This document shows, one piece after another, positions 1-11,900 of a stretch of DNA of 64,000 nucleotides. The stretch's first letter is position 1, and the number at the start of each line of letters is the position of its first letter. The notes under the pieces are model-generated. The model made no database searches. It saw only the letters and a program-made list of their open reading frames with translations, and was not told where the DNA came from. The translations under genes and the position numbers were made by a program. Source of the stretch: Pisaster brevispinus (taxonomy: Eukaryota; Echinodermata; Asteroidea; Forcipulatida; Asteriidae); NCBI GenBank assembly GCA_023634235.1, contig JAMKCF010000015.1, positions 3,697,698-3,761,697 on the forward strand, read 5' to 3'.

Positions 1-343
1 AACATCATTTGAGTGTCCCTTTATAGTTTAGATTATGTCCACAAAGGACAAAGATTCGCTAATACCACTGTAGTAATTTATAATGTGACGTCACACCATG
101 CTAAGCAGTTAACACAGTTCTAGAGCAGGTATCTTTTTCCTCCATATATTGGAAATCCAGTGTAGATTAATTCTTAAGAAATTCTTAAGAATCATTCCGA
201 TTAAATTGTTACATCCGAGAGGAAACCATTGCCTGCTTTACCTTAATACTCTGAACTGATCAAACTTAAGTCAAAACCACGCTCTTAGTGATTGTCGAGA
301 CTGACCTAAACATTGTATAATTGTTTTGTTTATTTATTTGCAG
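1..343. other. No exon seen; probably intron of the plus-strand hemopexin gene
   Basis: The stretch is AT-rich. It ends in a good 3' splice site (TTTATTTATTTGCAG, ending at 343) before the first visible exon, so it is most likely the upstream intron. I see no coding segment or repeat that I can name. Confidence 0.5.
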
Positions 344-1234
344 GGATGTTATGCCTGGCAGTACGAGAATCAAGACTACATGGGTCGAGTACACATCAGA
401 AACAAGTGGCCGGGACTCCCCTGCAATATCCAAGCCGGTTACGTCTCACCAAGTGACGGCTTCACTTACTTCTTCAAAGGTGAATAATTTCCACAATTTG
501 TTTTTTAGTGACGGATTTGGCTTTCAACAAACATTGCCTTTATGTTAACCTTGTCATATCTTTTCTGATTTTTTGATCTGAACATATCGTTGGTCTTGCT
601 TGCTCTATTTACTTCACAGCGTACTTTAATTATTGATTTGTATGTTTATTGTTTATACTTTTATGCGATGATGCGAAAGTGAAATGGTTGATTTATTGAT
701 AATGAAAACAAAACATTTTTGGGCCGGTCGGATCGACTGAGATACCTTTTCACAACTGAGTGCACACGGATAGTGCAAGCTACACATAACGTAAACAGTC
801 TTAGGCAGGGGCATGACGTGCAAATTCACGATCAATTCGAGAATGCATGATACACTTTCTTTTCTATTACAAATTTCTATGTGATTCTTCTGACGCGAGG
901 GGATACGAGTAACAAAATGATCCATTGTTTCATTTTCATTAATCCTATTTCTACCTCTCTCTTCTCAGGTCAATTTGTTTACCGTTACCAAGGCAACAGC
1001 TTAATGTTCCGGAAGAGGATCCGCTCTCTGAACTACGGTGGCCTGCCCAGACGCAACTTCCGAGTCACCGCCATCAACCCCAACCTTAACGAAGACGGGC
1101 AGGTCGTCAGTGCGTACGTCTTCTCGGGAAACATCTACTATCTCTTCGACGATGCCGAGAAACGGTTCATTTACCCCGAGATTTATCCTCGTCATGTGCA
1201 GAATTCCATTCTTACTTCGTGTGCAAATTTATGA
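344..1234 (+). CDS. Hemopexin-repeat protein, 3' end (last two exons; partial)
   Basis: Two exons are supported: 344-479 and 969-1234, stop TGA at 1232-1234. The intron begins GT at 480 and ends CAG at 968, and the split codon gives Gly. Together they encode about 133 residues. The first exon carries WQY then WPGLP..IQAGYV, and its end FTYFFKG joins to QFVYRYQG across the intron; the second has AYVFSGNIYYLFDD. These are hemopexin-blade signatures (aromatic YFFKG..Y.RY plus G(L/P)P..I.A). The chain ends SCANL, and the near-terminal Cys could close a hemopexin disk. No membrane or GPI tail follows. The 5' part, including any catalytic domain, lies outside the window, so it may be an MMP or another hemopexin protein. 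It converges on gene A, and its blades clearly differ from those of the minus-strand paralogues. Confidence 0.8.
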
Positions 1235-2957
1235 GGGTAACACTTTAAGTGATTTATTGAAGTTTGGCTTTAGCATCCTCTGGATATTCGGAACGACATT
1301 AACGCAGAGAAATTACTTGGCCTTTCGTAGATACCGTATTACGTTCAGAACATCACAACGCAGAGTTGCTTGTGCCGACTACCGAATAAGCTCTTAACAG
1401 TGTTTGTTAATGAATGCATATCCGTGTACACTCTAAAGAATCGACCCATATCCTAGGGGTGACCCATTTAGAGGTCAGACTAACCCGGAAACCGGTGAAA
1501 AAAAACAAAAAAAAAAAACAGGAGAAATTTTGATCTGGTTTTTGCATCAGCTGATCCATTTCTACGTCATTTTGACACACATTCTGACCCAGAAACGGGT
1601 CAGGCTACATGGCACACGGATCTGGGGTAATTCTGGCCGGGAGCGTTTACAATGCACATGCAGCTTTAGGAAGTTAAAGTTTGGTTTTCTATGTACACAT
1701 GTTTTGCCAGTTTTGTAAATAATAATTGCAGTTTTTGCAGACCGTAGTTGTGGAGGCGAGAGGTAAGGCAGGACCTAGGTTGTCTATAATTGATTATGTT
1801 GCCAATGTTTAAAACACATTATGTACCCCTGTACTTGCAAATGTATTTTTGCTCCCGTTTAATTAATCCTGGCCATTTGTACATCCTTGACAACAGATCA
1901 TTCAAAACAATGAGCAGCAAATGAAGTAATAACTATTTTTAGGTATAAAAGTAAAAAGGCAAGTTAGTCCTTGACACATTAAATTTAATCGCACGGTATT
2001 ATTTTTTAGATACAAATTCATGTCCATGTATTATTGGCTCAGTCTTTATAACATTATTCAATTTCAGTTTTCCAATAATGTCACAGGTTTTCCTTGAGCG
2101 AAGCAAATTTGTGAACTTGTGTCTTCTCCAAAGTTTTGATGACATTCAGCTGTTTTAAGTTTAATAAATAACCTTATAACTTATTTCTAATTTATTTTGT
2201 AAAAGTTTTTAAAGCTTTTAATTTAAGCTTTTGCCAGTAATAATGTTTTTTTTAATTAGTTAATTAAAAGTCTTACTTCCTGGTGAAGGATAATAAAAGA
2301 CTACATTATTTTTTATAATTGAATTATTCTTTGTACTCCATTTCCTCATGTGTTTACATGTCGATGTTTATCTCGATGGGCGACGGATAAGAGATGTCGT
2401 TAACTCTGTATCACACAAACAATCTGGCTCAAAACGAACTGTGTTTTGATCCAGATTCGTAGACTTGTACAGTCCCTCCGAGCCAGTCGATGTTGCGCCC
2501 TCTACCGGTGACAAATATTTAAAAAAAAAACAGCGTCACCAATCAAGACTAGCCTTATTTGTGTCTGTTGAGACCAACTGTAAACAATTGTACCCCTCCT
2601 TCTGCTCTAATGTTTACCCTCCAGTAGTGGGCACACTGAAGGGCAACCCCTCGCCCTCCCCAATTTATAATTTATCTGATTTTCACGGCTGAGCTTACCT
2701 CTCTAAGTCTTTTTTAATCCAGAGCCTACTCGATCAAGTTGGTGGTCCATTGTGTTATTAGTAAGCCGTTCTTTAGGTCCTGAGTTTAAATACCTACAAA
2801 AATGTAGATTATGTGAATAAGCACAAGAAATGGTGCCATCCATCGTCGGTTTAGTTCGGTCTAGGCAGACTATTGCTAAGGAGACCTAGCAAAATCAGAC
2901 GGCACGGGTGTATGGTATCCCCCTATGCTCCAAATAGGCCTATTTTTAAACACACTA
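1235..2957. other. Intergenic, AT-rich, no gene seen
   Basis: This follows the plus-strand stop codon. I see A and T runs, an AATAAA near 2163 that could be a distant poly(A) signal, and no convincing exon. The short ORFs here lack splice context or family resemblance. Confidence 0.5.
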
Positions 2958-3733
2958 CAGTCACTCTCGTTAATACGAGCTCGGAAGATACGAGACGCCG
3001 GTTAATACGAGGTATTTCACCGGTCCCGAACTGTCCTATGCGTGTTTCAATGTCTTAAAAACGGAAGATACGAGCACGGGCGTAACGAGAACACGGATAA
3101 TACGAGGTATTTTTGCGGCCCCATGATGACAAAATGTATTGGTTTTCATACTTTATAGCGAGATCGGAAAAATATTGTTGCGTAAAAGCTTACCCGTTCA
3201 GTCAGCCAAGTTTCTGAAATAAAATGCTCGTTGCCAAACTATTTATCGGATCGGACCGGCTACACGGTTCCGTCCGATCCGAAAATCAGAAACATTACGC
3301 TGGTAACTTATGCTTGAAATACTACTTCGCCTACACGCTTAGCGGCTACCAGCGAAAACAACGTTCAGCTTAGGCGCTACGCAGTATCGAATCTGTCACA
3401 TCATGGTCACATGAACGGCAAGTTTGGCATGACTTTGCTATGATTTTTACTTTGAGTTATACAAAATATTAAATGTCTATGATCATAGTCAACAAAATTG
3501 CATTTATCATTGATATTTTTGTGTACAGGATGCTCGTAAGAACTGTACTAGGAAGCCAACCGCTCCGTTCTAGCCTAGACACGTGTGTAGTGCATGCACT
3601 ATGACGACGTGTGTATACAGTACAAGTACATGTACATGTACGTGTAAATAGTGCGCTGCGTTTAAGACGAGGTTCGGATAATACGAGGAAAACGGGCCAG
3701 TCCGGCGGACCTCGTATTAACGAGAGTCGACTG
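2958..3733. mobile_element. Non-autonomous pogo/Tigger-like DNA transposon
   Basis: The 776 bp element lies between TA dinucleotides (2956-2957 and 3734-3735). Its ends are inverted: the left begins CAGTCACTCTCGTTAATACG and the right, read on the minus strand, CAGTCGACTCTCGTTAATAC. TA target duplication with CAGT-type ends and a TCTCGTTAATACGAG motif is typical of the pogo branch of Tc1/mariner. Further copies of the GATAATACGAGG motif lie inside both ends (about 3000, 3100 and 3680). No transposase frame is visible, so it would need a transposase supplied in trans. Confidence 0.75.
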
Positions 3734-5951
3734 TATTATCATCTTGTACAGAAGTATAACCCCCTTTAATCATCTAAAGAATTCCTGAGATTTAAAGAAC
3801 ACAAAGACGATGACACAATGGGGGGGGGGGGGTACACCATTCCCCATATCGAGCACGAAAAAGTATGGTCCAGTGAAGACACTTTTGAACAAGAGAACAG
3901 TACAGATGGACTCGGAGCCTCAGCTGTACATGTGCAACGAACACGTAACATGATTATTCGCCTCATGTACATTTTACGTTTTTACGTTGATTGACTCAGC
4001 AGGATCCATAAGTTTGGACGTAATGCTAAGGGTGGTTGATTGGTGCTCAAGCAGTAGAAATACAAGTGTCTCCAGGCTAACAAAAGGGCCTGAAGAAAAT
4101 AGTGTACAGACATTGTTGCCAAAATGATGGATCACCACGCGGTCATAGTCTTAAACTATGCCGAATTCACGGCTGTAACACGCGAATGGTTAGCAATCAT
4201 TCTTGAAATAAGGACAGTCCAAAGTGGAGAGTACAAATCGCACATGCTAGTTCGTTCAGAATTTCATTATACGGTCTTTTTTGATTTAAATAACTAGCCG
4301 ACAGAGGGCGCACTACTCCTATTTCGATAGAAAAGTTACCGAACTCGGAAACCTGATGCGAATACATGTACATACATGTACTGCTAAAATAGTCAAAAAT
4401 ATGTCAAAGTCTCTCATCCCCTTGAAATCAAGTTCAAATTACAGTACTAAACTTATGTTTTATTGTATTAATTTGTATTTTCTTGGTAGGTTGGAAATTG
4501 TTTGAAAGCCACACTCTCAAAGCACTACATTGGGCCATTGTTTAAGTTCAGTTCGGTTTAGTTCAATCCTTGTCATTCTGTGATTTATAGAAAAAATATG
4601 ATTTGTTTTTTATGTTTGGCCTACCATTTGTTTGCTACTGTACAAGTGTGGCGCAGTAGCAAACAACGAGAGTCGTAGAACAACATGGAAAGCATGAAAG
4701 AGCAAAATAACTAGGTATTAAAACACCCCCAAAAACCCAAAACAAAACAAAACAAATTACAACAACACCAACAACGAATAAAGAGGAAAAGCAGAAATGT
4801 GAACGTCAGAAGACAAACTATTCGATTGGTTGAGTTATTTCCCGGGTTTTTTTTAATGAACATTTTGGTTTTTTTTAATCTTAGTACAGGATAAAAAATA
4901 TATATCTACCACATGTTCTATAGTATAAAAAGTAAAAACTGACATCGAGAACATGCATACAAAATAACAGCTACGGCCACGACTTATAAGTTGGCAATGT
5001 AAGAGGTGCAGTGCAACATAATGTAGATATACAGCATAAAGTCATATAAGACAAACAAGTCAATGTTATGTCACAGGTTTTGTAATGCGTGTTGTAAGAC
5101 GCACAGGGTTTGTAACACTCTAAAAAGAACACGCATTTGCCCTATTGGAGTCCTCTAGGCCCAATTTCATAGAGCTGCCACACTGCAAAAACCGGAGTGT
5201 TAAAATTGACATCTAAGTGTTGTCGACTTATAGATACAAATTAATAATAATAATAATCAAAAGCAACACCACAGGATGTTAAAATAACACTAATGTCTAC
5301 CAAACAAATTGCATTGTTGTTATGTTAGCATCCTATAATGATGTAAGTTTTGATTCTCTCTTCGGTGTTTATAAAGGACAACACCTATGGTGTAAAATTT
5401 AACAACCTAGTTTTAGCATTAGACATACTCTCTCTACATCATTTCAAATAGATATCTGAAGGCCTGGTCATAATAAGGGCTTAGTCTTTTCATCTCTGTG
5501 ATGGCAAGTTTGCCTGTTTTAAGAAAATCTGATGGTGCAGGGAGATAAGTGATACATTCAGTCATCAGGAAAAACCTTATAATACACATACCTGAAAGTC
5601 CTGAATATAATTCAAATCCCATGATTACTCCCCTTCAACACGATGTGCATGCACTACCAATTATCATTAAAAAGGAAATCGTTATATAAATGAAATAAAC
5701 AATAAAAGTGCGATCAATAGTTTTTTTAACTTAAGTGTTTGGCTAATTTAAAACATCATACATATTGCCATCAATTCTTTACGTTAAAAATAAATCATTG
5801 TAAAAAAAAATAAACATAAAAAGAGTTCTTTCAGACAAAGTCTTTTGAAAGGTCGTTTTTAGGTACCAATATCACAGGCTAGGCATCGAAAGTAACGAGT
5901 TAAACGGTTTAAGATTTTCCATTGGAAACAGCTATCCATCTCGCAAAGTCA
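3734..5951. other. Intergenic with dispersed repeat fragments
   Basis: No exon is visible. 3766-3870 resembles the poly-G foldback family seen complete at 15866-16685 (shared AAGAATTCCTGAGAT, a G run and CCCCATATCGAGCAC). 5170-5405 resembles the foldback family at 26320-26418 (GTTAAAATAACACTAAT). The rest is AT-rich and unassigned. It must include the 3' UTR of gene A, but I see no clear minus-strand AATAAA close to the stop. Confidence 0.45.
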
Positions 5952-8900
5952 CTAATATTTAGAAACGAAAATGAATAACAGTGACGTCATAACAGCGACG
6001 ACACTAGGCGCAATACAAGTCACACCATTGGCATCGCCGTCGTTGGACGACGGTGTCACCTTCAGAGTATTTGTGCATCCCTGCCAGTTGGTTGCAACGT
6101 CTCGCGGGTAGCCGGCGTCAACGTCAAATGTTCTGTCATTGAAGCGGTAGTAGTCTCCACTCGAGGTGAGGAAATACGTACGTGAGTTGATCCACTGTGT
6201 GGCGGCGCTCACTTGGTTGCCGGGGACGTTCCAGATGCTAAGTGGACGCGGGTAACCATTGTCGACAGCCCTGGAAAACCGGTAGTATTGGTCCCCTGCA
6301 AGGCAAACATGTCAAAAGTGTTATAAAAATTACATTTAATGGAATCGTCTTCGAAGAAAATACACACAAAAAGATATAGCCACTGAGTAAAACAGATAAT
6401 ATTCATTCAACACTTTCTGCTAAGGCAAAATAAGCAGAATACAAAAGGTTGTTAGCTTTATTCTGGTTAGCATAATTTTGTTGTGCCTAGCTACTGCTTG
6501 GCATTGTTACGGCGCTACTCGCCGCATATTTCTGCACGTACGGCCAATAGTATCACGGGTTTCGCATAACAAGTGCGGTAAACACACAGAATCAGAGTGC
6601 CATATGAAATTGGGTCCAAGCAGGGACTTAAAAGTAAACATGATCTTACAATGTCTATCAGTCTTAATGTCTCTAGCCAAAGTGTGATAATCTCAACAAT
6701 GCAAATCACTGTGACAACTGATATTTAAGGTTGCGTGTTGGTGTTTGGTAAAATCTATAGCCGATTTCACAAAGAGCTAAGATTGATCTGAACTGATGTA
6801 TCAAAACTTACCTGCTATATAAAAACAAAGTGTGATGTCACAATAAAAAAATCACTGTGGCAATAACTTACCACTTATCTGAAGTTGAAGCTTTGTGAAA
6901 TCTATCCCTGGTCCCAAAATATGAAACATAATTATCTGATAGAAGAAAACTTGTGTTTGTGTGTAAATATTTTAGGTAAAAAATACCTTTGATGAAATAC
7001 ACCCTGTTGTTTCCACTCCACACAAACGCAGCGTCGATGTTGTCTGGCAGACCGACCCAGTTGTCACCAATATCACGCGGATACCCGGCGTCGGCTACTT
7101 CATTGTTGAAACGCCAGTACTGACTCCCCTGCAAAGAACAAGAATAATACCCAAATCAGTCTCATCCGAAAGACATTTATAAAGCTAATTATATTTTAAC
7201 ATTATAGCATAATTGATATAACTTTGACAATGTTAATAGAACCTTTACAAATGTTCATGTTATTAAATCTAACTATCATAGAGTAGCCGCTGACCGCTCT
7301 TTCGAACATTCTCTACTACCCTTTTTTGGATACTTTGATAGACTTCAGTCTTGCTATCACAGGGTCCACGAAAGCCTCCCGTTAAATCTCAACGCTTACC
7401 TTGAAGAAATATGTCCTTTGGTTGTCTCGGTAATACAATGCAGCGTCGAGATCATTGGGCAGACCGGCGAATGTAGAAGCAATGGACTTGGGGAATCCGT
7501 CTGCAATGGCGTTAGCACCCGACTCGACTTTCCACACGTCAGATCCTGAAAACAAAACGAGAAATCATAGACTATCATCCATCATCGATCTTACATCTTT
7601 CAACAGGTTTCAGTTTGGTCTCCACTAGTAATATTTTAAAACATAATCTGTCAATTTACCTATGGCAGGAGATTTTATGCCCCCCCCCCCGGAGACTATG
7701 TTCCCAATGGGGCGAATTGTGTATAAATTGTGTCAGATATTGCCCCCTTATGACCCAACTTCCTTCAGCTCATGCTGTAAAGGGGGGGGGGGCACACGCC
7801 GGGGGACAAAATCCCTTAGACTCGTTTCAACTCGATTTTCATATTGGTGAAAAAGAAAGAGCAACAGGGCCTAAACAAATTTAAAAGAACAATTAAAATC
7901 AAAATCAATAACTAATTTGCGAGTTGTGAAATGGGTCAATACAAAATGAGAGTCAGAGTTGACATCACCCACCTTCGAAGATGTATGTACTTCTGTCTTG
8001 GGTCGTGGTGACAGCATCAACGTTGCCGCTGCAACCTCCTTGGCTCGGAGTTACTGGGTTGGGCGGCATAGTCGCGTCTGGGATCCCGGTGTTTTCCCCT
8101 ACACGGATCAATTAGAAGAGGAAAATCTACCTTAGATTCAACCCATGAGGCAAAATAAATACAGTTTCCATCATGCGGTATATACTTGTAATCGGGTACC
8201 TCTTATGAGTGGCGCGGCTGTGATGTAGTGCATGCTGGTCGCAGATACCTGGGCCCAATGTCATAGAACTGCTTCAGCACAAAATAAAGCTAATCATAAT
8301 AAAGCTATGCTTACCGCAATAAGGTTACCAGCCAAAGTACAATGTCACAAGCACCATTTCTGACTGGTATCGTGCTCATTGTGCTAAGCACACAATGTGT
8401 AAGCAAATTTGTATGCTTAAGCATGCTGCATGGCGTTAGGCTCTGATAATAGCAGTTGTGAGGAGCTGACAGAAATTGTCTTTGACAAGTGACAGGCGTG
8501 TCTCTGACCACAGCCTACCGGTCTGCTTTGGATAGAAAGAGGTGGATCTCCATCATCAAGATGGTCATAAATGACTCAGTCAAGACTCTCAGAACGTTTC
8601 TGACCCCTGACAGGTCATTAGACAGGTCATTAGACAGGTCATTAGACAGATCATTGAAATAAAAGTAAGCTTACCATAATGGGCCCGAATGCCGGCAACA
8701 TCGTCAGAATGGAGTTCGAAGTTCGGAACGTATCCGCGGTAGAAGGGCGCCATCAATGCCGCTTCGATGTTGGAGTGCCCGAGGCCCAAGCTGTGACCGA
8801 ACTCGTGGGCAGCTACTTGGAAAAGATTGATTCCTGAAAGCAAGATACAACGAGTTCAAATCAGATTCAAACTCCTTCAAAACTTCACTTCAAAACAAAA

Positions 8901-11900
8901 GTTCTTATGGTTTTCATCTATCACCGAGCTCTAACGATAGATCACACCCGGTTCAGAAAGGCGCTCTGCAGCCGCACCAAACCAAGTTACACCGGTTCAG
9001 AAAGGCCGCAACAAACCAAGTAATTAAGAACATGACAAGTTCGACGTCTGAAACATTTAGTTGCAGTTTGCAACAGTTAAGTATACTTTCTTGTTTTTAC
9101 TTTTTTAGCATTCGAGAAAGAGACTGCCAGGGCTGAAACGTCAGGCCAATCAGCATTTTTTCTGCATTTATACCATAGGTTGGTGTAAAGCAGTTTGAAA
9201 CAGCTACTAGTATTTTCTCTGACAAGCAAATCATACCTTTTTTATATAAAATAAGTTTGATTTGAATTCTGTAATGTACCTTGAAATGTATTGATGGTCC
9301 ACGCCTCATCCTCGTCAAAATGGGCGTCTCCATTTTCAGGGAAGTACGCATGCGCAAGGACACCGCTTGGGCCATCGAAAGGGTTGCCGTCGTTATGGTT
9401 ACCGCTGTTGAACGTAATGATGATGTCCGCAGCCGTGGTGCCGAAGACACGTGTGAAGGTAAGTGGAGTGACGTCAGACCAGACCTGATTTAACGATTAC
9501 AAGATTACAAGACATGTTATGTGCATACAAATTATTGCTGTACAAAACGTAGCTAGCCCCTGTGGCTCTAGATGCGCTGGTCAGGCAGACGTGAACCCTC
9601 ACCACAGTGCAGTGGCTGAAGTTTCAAATTCGAATGGCATGTCTAGATCTCCGTACAAGATGATTTCACCGAAGATGGAAACAGCCACTCAAATTCATTT
9701 AACAGTATTATAAGAATTCGTTGAAAAGTTTGTTGAACATTATTTCATTGACAGTCTAGCTTAGGTCTTTTATTTAAGATGCGCTGGCTTAGAGTTTAAA
9801 AGAGTTTCGTGCACTTTGACCAACAAGTAGACTCACCTTAAAAGCTGCTGCCATGGTATCGTCTACGTCGGTAGGGTTTGTTATGTCGGGAGTTCGGCTG
9901 TCTATCCGGTAGGTTAGGTCCAACTTTGACCACCTCGATCCCAAGGAGTATCTCTTCTTTCTCTTGGCGTCGAGGGCATGGCCCATGTTGTCCGGCATCC
10001 CACAACGAGGCATGTTCATCATCTCCATTGTTGCATCGTCAAGCTCGCCTATACAGAAAGAACGGATGAGAGTTTGGTTCCATGTTAGCGATTGAAAAAT
10101 GACAAAAATCAACTCAGTATAAAAACATGGTATACTTTTGGTAAAGGGAGAATTTGAACGCTAGGTGGCAGCATACTTTTTCCATTGTTTAAGTATAGTT
10201 CTGAGCATGTGCACATTACCGAGAACGATGGATATTCTTGGTGAGTCGGCTGTCACCTAGCGTTCAAAAGTCCACCATTGTCAAGGATCAGTATCCACAC
10301 CAGGTGAACGGAATCTCGACTAGTGCATAAATATACCTGTGACAATTTGGGCTCCATTGGTCAATAGTAAAGCAAATGAGTAAAGACCAAGGAAAAATTA
10401 TTGCAAAGTAGTAAAAGTAGTGATAAAAATAATTCGTTTGAATTTTGATTTTTTAACTCTGTTTCTCTGATCTGTTTTTCTGAGGCATTCCGCCACGTTC
10501 TTGACTGAAAAACATGTCCACATAAACCTGCTCAAACCTTTCCCAATCAAATTAGATACGCCCTCTCTTGTCCAGTGACGATATACTACTTCGAATTACT
10601 TTCACCAACCAATAGTTAATCAATTTGTTTCTTGCTAAAAAACCCAAAACAACAACAACAAAACTGTAACGCAACCAAAAACAACCATTGCTGTCGGGCG
10701 CGTTATGGAGCACTGATTGGCAAAGGCTGATTCAATAGATTCCATAAACAAAAATTTAAAAACACACACAAAAAACCCCAAACAAAAACACACCTGTTTT
10801 AACCGATGGCTATTTTCAACATGTGAATGCTATTTCTCGTTATCGCTCTATACATTCACGCGGAGAGTGACTTTCACATGTACTTCCATTTCATAACAAA
10901 TACGTGCTAAAGTTGTTGAATCGAGTCCAACTAAACAATGGGTTTCTATTGAAATTTGCAAAGTAAGCTCTCTGAGGCCTACCGTTAATACACAACGTTC
11001 TCAAAGAAGTTTCCCTTTTTCCGTTTCCTCATGCATGCAAACAACTGTTAGTGTACTTCCCACTTCCTTTGAACGGATCTTACGTAACTGAGCTGTAAAA
11101 ACCGACAGGCTTAACCCCGTACAACCTGAAATGTACCGTAGAATGGTTGGATTCCACGGGCAGTCGTTTCAGAGCTGGCAACAATCGGGGAGGTTTGGGC
11201 ATTTTGCACAACAACCAGGCAGATATTTTTAAGAAATAGATTCAACGGAAGGGGAGATACCAATGATATCTTCAACATTCTTTGAGTTGAAACAAAAATT
11301 AAACCGTAGACTCGATTAATTTTATCTTTTAAGATGAGCAATAAAACCACGAATCCATGAGTCCTTTTCCATTTGGAATTTAACATGGTTTTCAATATAA
11401 ATTATTGATAATATTTATGCAAATAAATAAAGTATTGAGAGGTTAACTAAACACAATGCATAAAGGTCAATGTTTGCTGACCCCATTGCGTTTGGAATTT
11501 TGCTACCCGGAAGGGTTGGTTCAACAAATAGATATGCTCCTCTTGCTAATATGTTTGTGTTTGTGCTTGTTTATGCCTCTGACGAAGGTCTGGTTTGGAT
11601 CGAAAGCTCAGAAGGCTATCTCCCCTACTAATTTTATTCAAATGTATACAACTAGTAGGGGAGATGGCCTTAGCTTTTGATCCAAACTGGACCTTCGTCA
11701 GAGGCATAAACAAGAACAAACACAAACATATCCATTTATAGCAAAAGAAGCAAAGGATTAAGGGAGAGTGTCCAAAAAAAACAACCCAGTAAAGTATAGC
11801 CAATCAAAGTAGTAAATTTACGAACAATGGGGTTGCTAATAACCAATCAGAGTAATTATGTAACAAAAACATTTGAATTCTCTGAAAAATTGGAAAAGGC

